A stretch of DNA of 64,000 bases from Amorphophallus konjac (Eukaryota; Streptophyta; Magnoliopsida; Alismatales; Araceae), in contig CM040121.1 of assembly GCA_022559845.1 (NCBI GenBank), positions 570,016,140-570,080,139 on the forward strand, in the 5' to 3' direction. Position 1 is the first letter of the stretch; each line of letters starts with the position of its first letter. Both the position numbers and the translations under genes were made by a program. This document shows, piece by piece, positions 40,208-51,560 of the stretch. The notes under the pieces are model-generated. The model did no database searches, was not told the origin of the DNA, and worked only from the letters and a program-made list of their open reading frames with translations.

Positions 40208-41930
40208 ACTCGTTGTTGACTTGAATAAAACTTTTGAGCTGCTTTGAATAAACTTCTGATTTGGACTTGCTGTTGATAGATTGAATAAAACTTTGTGAAG
40301 GTTGAATGGTGCAACAGACTTATGATAATGCATGACTCTCATATTTTTTATTGCACTCATGATCATCATTGCAGATATATGTCTAGATGCATGATATGTC
40401 TATATTTCTGCATGATTGTATTGCACTGCATTTCTCTGCATAATATAGCATAATAGGTCTGAATAAGCATGAATTTCAAAATCATTTGTTCAGTCACTAT
40501 TCGCAAAACCACATGCACATAGACAGGGGGAGTATTGCATATGATTCAGAGTTGAGTCTGACAGCATGGCAATCTTTTAGTCAGTTCTAATATTAAGCAA
40601 TAGAAAACATATTTCTTCTTTCATAAGAACTTTAATTGCTTAAAGACTGACTTAATGGTTTAAATTTATAATCTTTAGAGTTGAAAGACTACAATCCGTA
40701 AATAAGGATGATGAAAATTGATAAAGCTCTCAACCCTTATCTTATTTCATGTCAGACAAAGCTAATTATATCCGAAATCTGAAAACTCATCTGAAATCAT
40801 GTTAAAGAAGCTAAGTATGTGTATTGTCCTTAAACAAGTCATTCTGAAACAAATAAAGGGCAGTTAAGAAATAATTGAATAACATTAAAAATTATTTGAA
40901 AATAGCATTGACAGAGCAATGACTGGTAAATCACTGAGAAACTGAGTGATCCATCAAAGAAGTGGACACCACTCATGTCATGAGATGTATCAGCTATCTC
41001 TGTATAAAATGATCAAAACAGTAGGTTATTTTCGCTGAGTACCTGGGGGTAACTGGCGTCTAATAAACGTGTACCCTCACAGAAAAAGGTGTCAATCAAT
41101 TCTATTGAGTTTGATCATAGGCAAGATGGTCCATCATGTTGAGTATCTAGGGGTATTGGCGTCTGATAAACGTATACCCTTACGCAAAAAGACTTTTGGT
41201 ACCTGAATGCCCTAAATGAAATAATGTTGAAAATGCTGTTCCTTCAAAGAAATTTCATGGATGTCAATTGTTTAACTTCAATACATGACCTGGTTTCTCT
41301 CAACACATTTTACTGAGTCTATGAAAGTAAGATATTCTGAAACTAAATCTCTCATGTAAATATGACTCTGGTTTATTGTTTTATCATACACATCTACCTT
41401 ATCCAATGACTATAGTGCATGAACTCTCATTTTTATAACCTTTAAACCAGAATCTCAATTTCTAAGCCGTTTCTCAGTTCATATGACTGAAGGTTTTGTG
41501 CTTTAGTTGCTTAATTTCTGAACTACTTGCTACGAATGCCAGTCAGCTGAACTTTCCTTTTTCCTTCCATTGGACTCACTTTCCCTCCTCTTTGTTGATG
41601 GCAAAGGGAGAGAATATTGTCTGAATTCATTCCTTCTGTTTAGGGGGAGAATTCTGAATTGAGAATTCTGCATTCAGGGGGAGTGTATGCATCTGCATCA
41701 TTGTATGGCAAAAGGGGGAAATTTTGTTAGCAGGGAGTTGCTTACATTTAGTAGCATGCAACATGTCATTCATAGCATCTACATGCATGCAGCATGTCAT
41801 TCATAGCATCTACATTCATCTGCATGACAATCTGAATAACAAATCATGTCCTTCATCAAAAATGCATCTGTATGACAAAATGTTGCTACTCTATATGATA
41901 GGGGGTTGCCATCATCAAAAAGGGGGAGAT
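40208..41930 (+). other. Non-coding 3' region of the copia element with purine tracts
   Basis: 1.7 kb without a credible ORF, where SIRE elements often carry an envelope-like gene. Several polypurine-like tracts occur (GGGGGAG near 40525, 41643 and 41677; GGGGG at 41713). The last (AAAAAGGGGGAGAT, 41917-41930) directly precedes the LTR and is the likely working tract. Two related stem-loop-like segments are at about 41040-41090 and 41145-41195. Confidence 0.75.
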
Positions 41931-44108
41931 TGTTGTGACTCCTCTGTGTTGATGGTGTTGACATGTAACTTTACTTCATATGGCAACACATTGTTTTGAT
42001 TGATTGGCAACACTGTTTATGTTTTGATGTACTTATGTTATCAGATTGTCTGTGATTGATGAATGTGTGTTATCAATTTGCCTAAGTGTTCTTTACAGTT
42101 CACATGTCTATGCACTGCATTGTTCAAAGTCCATACATCCACAGTGCATCGCAAAGTCTATACACTGTCCGTCTCATTTAGAGTCTAAGGCGAAGTCTGT
42201 ACATTGAGCGTCTCAATGAGCGTCTCATGCAAGTCCACACATTGGCCTTCAGGCTTGAAAGTCTGTACATTAGACTGCGTCAACTCATTGCATTGGCTAA
42301 GTCTATACACTGTCCGTCTCATTTAGAGTCTAAGGCAAAGTATGTACATTGGACGGTGTCAGACGAAGTATGTACATTGAGCGTCTCAATGAGCGTCTCA
42401 TGTAAGTCCACACATTGGACTGTAGCATGCATTTGTCAATGGCATCTAAGTCTGTACAATGACCGTCTTCCTTAGCGTCTTGATCTTCCAAGTCTATACA
42501 TGCTTATGTTTTACTAAGTCTGTACAATGACCGTCTTCCTTAGCGTCTTGATCTTCCAAGTCTATACAGGCTTATGTTTTACTAAGTCTGTACAATGACT
42601 GTCTTCCATTGCTTCAAGTCTATATAGCCATTCTTTTAGAAAGTCTATACATCGATGCCTTTACCTACGTTGCAATTCAAAGTCTATACAGTCGATGTCT
42701 TCCATTGCTTCAAGTCTATACAGCCATTCTTTTAGAAAGTCTATACATCGGTCTGCACCTCAAGTCTGTACAGTCCTTTGCTGACAAGTCTTCACATCGT
42801 GAAGTCCATACACTCAACTCCTTCACATCTTGCAAAGTCTGTACATTGCATCCATCAGTCGTGAAGAATCTACATCGTCTGTCTTCATTTGAGTCTCACT
42901 GAAGTCTACACATTACATCTTCATTCATGACGTCTACACATTGCATCTTCATTCATGAAGTCTATACATTGCATCTTCGTTTGCGAAGTCTGTACATTGT
43001 ATTGATCTTCACTTAGTCTATACATTGACAGTCTTCATATCACCTAAGTCTGTACAGCGGTTGCTTCATACAGCAAGTCTGTACATAGCTTTCACTTATA
43101 TGAAGTCTATACAACGTAGTTCTTCTGATAAGTCTATACAGAGTTGTTATTTAACCTGATCATCCGATACTCTGTCTGACAGGGATTCTCTACTGAGATT
43201 GCTGACATGGCTCGTGATCCCAGGAGGACGAGGTGTGCAGATGCTGACACGTGGATGGAACTGTCTCGAATCTGGAGAATTCCTTGGGCGGGAAAACGTG
43301 GAAGCCACGCTCCCTTATCCACATGCTGCTGTTATATATATCAGTCTTCATCTTCTGAAAAGGCTGATCAAAGTTGGCGAAGTCTATACATCCAGTCTGA
43401 AGCAGCAGCCACCGAGATCCACTGTGAGAGGAAGAAAAGCAGAGAAGAAGAAAAGGAGAGAAGAAGAAAGAGAGAAGAGATGAGTTGAGAGAGTTATATG
43501 AGAGCTTGTGAATCAGTCTCTTGGTCCAGTTACCAGAGCTGATATTGCACAACTTTGAGCTACAGTCGTTTTGGTTTTCTTCCATTCGATTGGGTGTTTT
43601 GTTTGTTTTCAGTCTTGCTATTTTCTCTTTGAAAACTCTTGTTCTATCAAGCTGTTAGTCAGCGGTTTCAAGCTGTGAGGCAGCGGGTTGCAGAGGTGTT
43701 CCTCTGGTCGGCTAAGCTGTAGTGCCCAACAGAGCAAGCTGTGAAGCTCAGCTGTTGCAGAGGGTGTTCCTCTGGTCGGGATAAGCTGTAAGCCCCAACT
43801 GTTGTTGGCAAGCTGTAGAGCCCAGCAGATTGAAGCTGTGTATCAGCAGTAATCCTCATTCGAGTTGAATGTGGGGTGGACGTAGGTCGGATTGACCGAA
43901 CCACCTAAAAGCCTTATGCCTCTCGTGTGTTTGATTGCTTGTTCAGCAGATCTTGTGTGTTTCATTCGGTGCATTAGCTGTGTTCGTTTAGTGTTCTTCT
44001 AATTCCGCATTTGATTCTAGGCCTAATTTTTAAATAGCGAGTTGATCTATTCACCCCCCTTCTAGATCCACATCCTGTGGTGATAGAGCCTTCCATCTAA
44101 CTTCAACA
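41931..44108 (+). repeat. Copia 3' LTR (complete)
   Basis: A 2178-bp LTR from TGTTGTGACTCC to CTTCAACA. A TATA-like TTATATATA at 43332-43340 separates a 1.4-kb U3 from R-U5. The U3 holds a dense short-motif array (42120-43140). The last 172 bases match 1-172. Confidence 0.9.
42120..43140 (+). repeat. U3 array of AAGTCTRTACA motifs
   Basis: Roughly 35 copies of AAGTCT(A/G)TACA, often followed by TTG or GTC, occur at irregular spacing of 15-40 bases. Longer duplications are superimposed, for example around 42250 and 42400, and around 42500 and 42560. The array ends about 200 bases before the TATA box. Confidence 0.85.
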
Positions 44109-45667
44109 GATGCTCTGAGCAATAAAGTGCAAGTCTGCCAGCTACTGCTTCAGGAATGGAAATTGTGGGAACAGCTTCCTAGTGAGGCGGTTAGCGTGGA
44201 CATTCCAACTGATCCACTGGCAGCTGTGTGTGCTAGTTTGGCCATGTCTTCAACTCTATATCAGCAGATTAGAGAGGCCCAACAGGCTGACTCTGATTTG
44301 ACCTGCGTCATATCGATGCATGACATTGAATTTGATGATGAGTTGGTTGTCAGTTTTTGTGGCCGGTTATATGTTCCAGCTGTTGAAGGGTTGAGAAATG
44401 CAATTCTGAGCGAGGCTCACGGATCCCGTTTTGCTATTCACCTCGGCACTACCAAGATTTATCAGAATCTAAAAAGGCAGTTCTGGTGGCCAGGCATGAA
44501 GCGAGATGTGGCTATGTTTGTTTCCAAGTGCTTAACTTGTCAGCAGGTGAAAGCCGAACACCAAAAACCAGGTGGATTGCTTCAGCCGTTGGAAGTTCCG
44601 CAATGGAAGTGGGATCACGTCACTACAGATTTTGTGGTGGGTTTGCCTCGGACTTTGTAGGGCTTTGATAGAATCTGGCTGTTAGTTGATAGATTGACTA
44701 AGATAGCTAGACTTTTGCCGATTAAAGTTACTTGGAGTGTGTAGAGGTTGGCCGACCTGTACATTGAAAAGATCGTGCCACTGCATGGTGTTCCAGTCTC
44801 ACTTGTGTCACATCGTGACCCACGTTTTACCTCCGGCTTCTGGCGCAGTTTCCAGAAGGCCTTGGGCACTGAGTTGCCTTTTTCTTCAGCTTATCATCCG
44901 CAGTCTGATGGTCAATCTGAAAGGATGATTCAGACTCTTGAAGATATGCTGAGTTCGTGTTGCCTTGAGTGGCAGGGTTCGTGGGGTCAGCATTTGCCAC
45001 TTGTGGAGTTTGCTTATAATAATAATTTTCACTCCAGTATCGGCATGGCACCTTATGAACCACCATACGGTCGTCCTTGTCGTACCCCTTTGAACTGGTT
45101 TGATGCCGGTGACCGGCTTTTGACAGGACATGACATGGTGCAACAGTGTGCTGATGTGGTCCGTCTGATCAGGCAGAAAATGTTGACAGCTCAGAGTCGA
45201 TAGAAGAGTTACGTGGATCGGCGTAGGTGACCACTGCAGTTTGAGCTGGAGATATGGTGTTTGTTAAAATATCTCCGATGAATGGAGTTTCCAGATTTGG
45301 GAAGCGTGGGAAGCTCAGTCCGTGGTACATTGGTCCGTTTCCTATTGAGGAGTGTGTGGGCCAGGTGGCTTATCGGCTTCAGCTACCAGCGGCAATGCAG
45401 GCTATTCATGATGTATTCCACGTCTCCCAGTTGAGGAAATATGTCTCTGATCCATCTCATGTCCTCGATGATGCTGTTTGGCCAGAAGTGACTGCCGCCC
45501 TATCTACACCGGAGTATCCCATCAGAATTGAAGTCCGTCGTGAGCAACGGTTGAGAAGTAAGGTGATTCCCCTGGTTAAGGTCGTCTGGCAACGTCACTC
45601 GGGCAACGACGCTACTTGGGAGCGTGAAGATGAGATGAGACAGCTTTTTTCTTTCTTGTTCGCTTGA
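44109..45667 (+). pseudogene. Tekay/Del-like chromovirus pol remnant: end of RNase H, integrase, chromodomain
   Basis: The sequence resumes at DALSNK, the usual end of the gypsy RNase H, exactly where the copia element is inserted. Integrase follows: the HHCC finger (EAHGSRFAIH to CLTCQQVK), catalytic residues in TTDFVVGLP, SHRDPRFTSGFW and SDGQSERMIQTLED, then EFAYNNNFHSSIGMAPYE and the GPF/Y-type module SPWYIGPFPIEE. The last 60 residues (YPIRIEVRREQRLRSK, LVKVVWQRHSGNDATWE) are a chromodomain of the Tekay type. Stops at 44658, 44742, 45201 and 45228 and a frameshift near 45250 break it. The 5' part of this element must lie left of the window, beyond the copia 5' LTR. Confidence 0.9.
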
Positions 45668-45730
45668 GGTATGATTCCTTTGCAGTTTCCTCCTTGTTCT
45701 CCTTCTTAAATTTCGGGGTCGAAGTTTTTA

Positions 45731-45745
45731 TTAGGAGGGAGAGAC
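45731..45745 (+). promoter_or_regulatory. Polypurine tract of the Tekay-like element
   Basis: TTAGGAGGGAGAGAC directly precedes the LTR start TGTAAGGCCC. Confidence 0.75.
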
Positions 45746-46285
45746 TGTAAGGCCCGTGTCTTAACGGATCTTTGATGGTTCGGGTTTAGGATTTATTCCG
45801 CGAACTTCGGTCATTTTTCCGGATTTTTAGGCCATTTACTGGTATTTATTCGGATTAAGTTATAATGTTTATGGATTTTATTGGGCTTTTCCCTAATATT
45901 GGAGGGTTGGGGGTTCTTTTTGCAAAAAGGTGGTTTCTTTCAAAAAAAACAAAAAAAAATTTCACCCCTTTTTCTCCCCACCCACGTTGCCACCTTACCT
46001 CCCCCTCTCCACCCCTCTTGATCCCCCTCTCCCCATTTCCTCTCCCCCTCTTCCTCACGATCTCTCTCTCTCTCTCTCTCCCTGGGCAAGCGGGCGAGAC
46101 GGCGACGGATCACGGCGTGGAGGGCGCCGTTGGACTCGTGGTGACGAGTGGAGCGCGTTGACGCCCACCTTGACATTGATCGTGGCCCGTGGAGACGGGA
46201 CGGGGCGAGGAGGAGCGTGAAGGTTTCACCCTTGCATGCGGCCGGTCGTCCACTTTCGGCTTGAATGAGGTAGGGGGATGGAACC
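45746..46285 (+). repeat. Tekay-like 3' LTR, first part
   Basis: It starts TGTAAGGCCC and contains a C/T-rich stretch with a (TC)n run at 46060-46082. At 46285 it is interrupted by a solo LTR flanked by GAACC (46281-46285 and 50139-50143). Confidence 0.8.
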
Positions 46286-49200
46286 TGTAGCGACCCGGAT
46301 TCCGGATACCCTGTGCACCCGGTATAAATACCGAATACACGTGATACCACATGGGACCCGCGAGGCCTCCCAAGCGCGGGAAAGCGCCGAAGGGAAAAAG
46401 GAGTGTGTGGAATACATTGAAGCCAGCAGATATAACAGTAAGCAATTAAATTTCATTAGATTGGATTGCTAAAGTAGCAGAAATAAAATTACCCTTTCCA
46501 TTAATAATTTCCATAATTACAATTATACACCAGAGTCCAGCCCAAAGGAAAGACAACAAGTCTAACACAGTACAGTCTGACAGAAAGAACGTACACAGGA
46601 GTCGGGAGAAGCCCGACGCAGGTACCGCTGGCAGCTACAACAACGCGCTTCACCAGGAACAGCAGAGGCAAATGGCAAAACCCACCTGAAAAGCAGGGGT
46701 GAGTCTCAAAATAGAAACTCAGTAGGGGTCACACGGACCCCCACTGGAAAAACGAACAGTGGAACGGAAGCAACAGAAACAACGAGTGCAGCAAAGCAGG
46801 AAAAGCTACACTACAAAGCTGTAAACAGACAGGGTACAGCAGGAGTAGGGAATAGGCTAAGAGAAAGGGGAGCTCAACAACAAAGAAGAGCGATGCTGTA
46901 AAATACGGAACAACGGCCACCGAGGAGAACTCGGCACCCTAAGCTACTCCAAACGGCAACAGACGGTCAACCCCAAACTCACACAGTGGGGTAGCCCAGT
47001 CCATCGGCCAAAACAAAGGCGAAGGCAGACGCAGACGCCGAAAGCACAAACAAAACATGACAGGAAATGTCGTGCACGCAGCCCCACGCATGACAAGAAC
47101 GTCATGCAAACGACAGAACACTGACCTCGAGTACAGCCACAAGCGGGCAACTCGAAAAGGTCACAGCGCGCAAGAAAACGCCGAGAGTCACCGCACCAAG
47201 TGACAGGAGCACCCTCCTCCCAGAAGAACAGCCAGATGCGTCCACTGACGTCTTACACTGCGCCACAAGTGTCAAGTCACTCAAGGGCAAGACACACCAA
47301 GAACTAGGTCCGAGGAACAACAGTTCCAAGGAAACATGGTACCACAGCACGAAACTACAGCACCAACTGCGAGTGACTAGTCAGGGCCACGCCCGTCGGC
47401 GCAAGTCCTCAGTCCCTGACCACGTGTGCACACACCGACCTCTACCTAGGTCAGGTCTCTAGCTAGTATTCCCCTCGGTAAGACGCTACCGTTGGCCTAC
47501 GGAACTAGCTTAAAAACCGTACGTACCAAACGCAACAGGAAACACCACTCCACCACTCCCGGTGGGTCGGCAAAAGCCTAGGGCTAAAACTAGGGGAGGC
47601 TCACAAGGCACGAACTCCGAAACACAGGCGCTACAACACAGACAGCTAAGAAAAGTCCTGTCTCGTGCACAGCAAAGCACCCAGGCAGTCGAACAACCGC
47701 CAACAGACTCAGGATCAGGCAACTAGACCTACGACGTAACGATCCCTGAGTCGAACGACTCAAAGGCAAGATCGTCACAAGCAGCGAAACAAGCCGCCAA
47801 TCGGTCTAATCCTAAGCCAGCAAAACATCGCTCCGCAGAAAACAACACACGAAGACCTGAGGAAACACCAAGAACCCTCAGCACACCTAGACACGCAAAC
47901 CGAGGTAAGGCAACACCTCGAGACATCCAGAAGCAGTGTCTCGAGCCGGGCACAACCACCGAGACACACACACACAAGATCACATGTCAACCACTGGGTC
48001 ACACCGGGTTGACCGGAACCAGACCAAACACAAGCAAAAGTAGGATAGGAAATCCTACCTCAAGCAAGAAGACGCCTGGCCACCTTACAACATAGTCTTA
48101 GCCCTCATAGGATGGCGGGAGACATCCACGGGACAACGGGCAGACCACAAGGACAAGCCAAGACAAGCCGAAACTGAAATCACGGAAATCGGAGCACAAG
48201 GGATTTAACGCACCACCCCTAGACCGCTACAAGCATGTGATGGTCTAGACCACGGCCGTTACACACCAAGTGACGGTCGGACGATAGGCCGTCACTTACA
48301 CCGCCCTAACCTACCTCGAAAAATGCAAAGGCATGTAACGCGCAGCACCAGGCGCGTCACATACACCAGACGCACCAGACCGGGGCCGTCAGGTCCAACA
48401 CAAACCCCAAATCAAACGGAGCTCAAACGATGTAACGCGCTAGGCCTAGCGCGTTACACACGCCTAACGCGCAGGAACAGGAGCGTTACAACCACCAACA
48501 AAGACAAAAACACGGGGACTCGAGCCATGTAACGCGCTAAGGAAAACGCGTTACACCCACCTGACGCGCAGGGGCAGGCGCGTCAGGGACACCTAACGCG
48601 CAAGGGCAGGCGCGTCAGGGCCACTGGCACAAGCCCAAAAAAACAACAGGCTAAGCTAGGCCATGTAACGGTCCCACGAGGACGTGTTACATCCAAATAA
48701 CGCACGGGGGCAAGGCCGTCACACACAAGACAACACACATCCACCCAGCCCTCAGCCAAACCGCATGTAACGGCCTAAGCACGGCGCGTTACAACGCTGT
48801 GACGCACGGGGACACGACCGCTACATCAACCGCCTTAAACGGTCAACGCCCAGCCAAACTCGGTCAAACACAATGTAACGGCCCAACCTGGGCGCGTTAC
48901 AACACTCTGACGCACCAGGACCAGGCCGTCAGAGGAACCGCCATACTCAATCCGCAAAATGACAAACGACATGTAATGCACAGGCTCAGGTGCGTTACAT
49001 GGGTGTGACGCGCCACACCAGGGCCGTCACACACCCAGATGCCATAAAACGTTAAAACCTCAAACGAAGTAACAGTCTATCGAGGGACCGTCAGAGGCAA
49101 GTGACGGTCGCTGGCACGACCGCCACACCGGCTACGGCAGGAAAACATAGGAATGGCCAAACCGGCCCGTTCCACGCCCCATTCACGCCGAAGCGCAAGG

Positions 49201-50138
49201 GAAACAAACCCAAACACTGGAAAACAACACAAGAGGGCCAAAACGCCCACATGCAAGCTCAAAAACGCAAGATCCGGGTGATTTCATCAAATCCACCCAA
49301 AGTGGGTCACCGAGGTTCCCGGGCTTCTACCGGCCTCGAATGAACACCAAACGACACGAAATCAACGTGGATGGGATCCTGACATCCCAGCGGTCAGTTA
49401 GAAACTAACTACGCCGTAAACAGTCGCCGTTTACCGGCCGACCCTAAAAACCACGAAAATCACGGTTTAGGCAAACCAAGCCCAAACTCGACCGTTTCAT
49501 AGCCGAACGTCGTGCAATGGCAGGGAAAACGGAGAGGACAAAGAAAGGATCAGTCACCCTACCTCCACCGAAGAAACCGAGCCTCGAAAGGACTAAACCA
49601 CGCCGAAAACCACCCATGAACCGATTTGAATGGCTTTGAATCCACCGTTCGGGATCGCGCCAAAATCGATCCGATCCTCGCCCCATCGCGCACCCAGCCA
49701 GCTCCATCACGTCCCCAACACGTGCCTCTAGGTCCTCCGTCTGCAGCCGGAGTCGAGGAGGTAAACGGGAGAGAAAACGGAAGAGAGAGAGATGGCGGCG
49801 GCGAATGAGAAGGAGGAGAGAGTAAAAGAAAAGAAATTAGGAAATTTTCCTAATTTCTGAAAATTCCAAAAATGCGCCGAAAATGCATAAATTCAGAAAA
49901 ATACGCAAAAATAGTCAAAACGACCGGCTCGAAGAGTACATCGTCGCTGTAGCATCCACGAGTTCGAGAATTGACAAACAAACTCACCGTAGGGTTCCGT
50001 AACTAGTACGTGCGAAAAACCCACACGGCTCGTCAAACTCAACTCGGAAGCCACCAAAGCGAACCGAAACTCAACGAAACCAATCCAAAAGATCCAATGA
50101 AGATCCAGCAAGACCTACCATGGATCCAGGGTATTACA
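46286..50138 (-). mobile_element. Inverted solo LTR (3.85 kb) of a related chromovirus
   Basis: Ends TGTAGCGACC and GGTATTACA, with GAACC duplicated on both sides. No internal coding region or second LTR was seen, so it is best read as a solo LTR left by LTR-LTR recombination. The reverse strand begins TGTAATACCC, like many Tekay/Del LTRs, and its layout (AT-rich start, C/T tract, palindrome array) parallels the LTR it is inserted in, which fixes its orientation as minus. ORFs inside are short and unconvincing. Confidence 0.75.
48230..49130. repeat. Array of paired palindromes, TGTAACGCGC/GCGCGTTACA type
   Basis: About nine units of roughly 100 bases, most with two inverted repeats: one TGTAAC...GTTACA and one TGACGC...GCGTCA or similar. 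The copy at 48431-48458 is a perfect 28-bp palindrome. Starts of the first type are near 48334, 48431, 48529, 48663, 48764, 48872, 48970 and 49068. The inner arm bases differ between units but tend to stay complementary. Confidence 0.8.
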
Positions 50139-50840
50139 GAACCCTTACCTGACTAGGATCGTTTGGACACCACTTGCACCGCCATGCACGGCCGTTTTCT
50201 TCATTTTCGGTGAAATCCCCATGTTAGTGTGATTTAGCTCAATTTCATGAAAAATCACTCCTTGTGCTTTGTTTTTATGTTTCCTAGTGTTTGATTGATG
50301 GTATAGGCTTGTACATGAGCAGGGAACATGTTGTTAGTGCGAGCCCCGTCGATTTCGGTCGATCGGGGGATGTTCCGGTTTCAATACGGACATACTCGCA
50401 ACGTAGCTCGTGTGACGGTCATCCCAGCGACCGTCATACGCGTAACGCACCCGACCCGGTGCGTTACGTGAATGTGACGGCCCCATTCGGGTGCGTCGCA
50501 GCTTCTGGGCAGCTGGGCGCAGGGTTCACCTAACGGACATAGATAGGGCCGTTAGGGTGCTGTAACGCGCCAGCCTAGGTGTGTTACATTCCCCTAATAC
50601 CTGTGTATAGTTTATCCCTCGGGTGGGTGTAACGGCCTCGGATGGTGCGTTACATCAGTGTAACGCCCCTACCTTGGACCGCCACACCCTGTGTTTCTGT
50701 ATTTCAGTGGAATAGCCTCGGGTGCCTCTAATGCACCTACGGGGGTGTGTTGCAGTCATGTAACACACTGCTCCTGGTGCGTTACGCACGGTTGTCCCCT
50801 GCGTGTTGTGAGCGACGTCACGCGGTTCGGGGTTCGATGG
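50139..50840 (+). repeat. Tekay-like 3' LTR, second part, with its own palindrome array
   Basis: The LTR continues after the solo LTR. Palindromes of the same kind occur from 50413: TGACGGTC/GACCGTCA at 50413-50436, GTAACGCACC/GGTGCGTTAC at 50442-50467, and about six more to 50790. The 3' end of the LTR was not located; sequence beyond about 50840 may be unrelated. Confidence 0.6.
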
Positions 50841-50999
50841 AGCGGGGAAGAGGATGCGGAGAGCGCGCAGGCTCTTCTTTTTGTTTGTTTTGTTGTTTGC
50901 TGCAACACAGAGATGAGAGAAGAGAGAGAAGGGGCCACCACGGGAGATTGCTCCGGCGGGGCGAGCGGGACAAGTATAATATAGCAAGATATGGGGTTC

Positions 51000-51560
51000 A
51001 AACGGCCATAGCGGGAAGTGACTCGCCGCGACCTCGGGGGGGCGGGAATGGTGCAGAAATTAAATAACAAAAATTGAAACGGCCATTGGGGAAGTGACTC
51101 GCCGCGGCCTCGAGAATATGAGCAGAATATAGCAGAATATAAAAGAGAATATAAGAACAGAGATTTAAACGGCCATTGGGGAAGTGACTCGCCGCGGTCT
51201 CGAGAATATGAGCAGAATATAACAGAATATAGAGAGAGTATAAGAACAAAAATTTAAACGGCCATTGGGGAAGTGACTCGCCGCGGCCTCGATGATATGA
51301 GCAGAATATAACAGAATATAGAGAGAATGTAAGAACGGAAATTTAAACGGCCATTGGGGAAGTGACTCGCCGCGGCCTCGATGATATGAGCAGAATATAA
51401 CAGGATATAAAGAGAATATGAGAACAGAAATTTAAACGGCCATTGGGGAAGTGACTCGCCGCGGCCTCGATGATATAAACGAAATATAACATGATATAAA
51501 GAGAATATGAGAACATAAATTTAAACGGCCATTGGGGAAGTGACTCGCCGCGGCCTCGAT
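51000..51560 (+). repeat. 89-bp minisatellite
   Basis: Seven copies of a unit containing AAACGGCCATTGGGGAAGTG and ACTCGCCGCGGCCTCGA, starting near 51000, 51077, 51166, 51255, 51344, 51432 and 51521, followed by an A/T-rich part with AGCAGAATATAACAG. Confidence 0.9.

Larger units (their letters stand above)
1..44108 (+). mobile_element. SIRE-like Ty1/copia LTR retrotransposon, host of the nested Tat element
   Basis: The element begins before the window and ends at 44108. The last 172 bases of the 5' LTR (1-172) match the end of the 3' LTR (43937-44108) base for base in length, with about five differences. A primer site follows the 5' LTR at 175-186. The domain order is gag, protease, integrase, reverse transcriptase, RNase H, which is the copia order. 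The long coiled-coil gag, the 1.7-kb non-coding stretch after pol, the repeated purine tracts and the 2.2-kb LTR suggest the SIRE/Maximus lineage. Coding is interrupted at 3823/38242 by the 34.4-kb Tat element and by stops at 325, 1837, 2668, 38888 and 39053. No envelope-like ORF was seen. Confidence 0.9.

Noticed and set aside
40055..40369. Minus ORF as a possible envelope or accessory gene of the copia element
   Set aside because: Antisense to the end of RNase H, no membrane segment or motif. No envelope-like gene found in 40208-41930.
46729..50111. Cys/Leu-rich minus ORFs within the solo LTR
   Set aside because: Scattered, overlapping and without motifs in an LTR-like sequence.
46286..50138. 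Complete small LTR element (TRIM/LARD) instead of a solo LTR
   Set aside because: No internal direct repeat of the ends, primer site or purine tract was found. Not excluded without a self-alignment.
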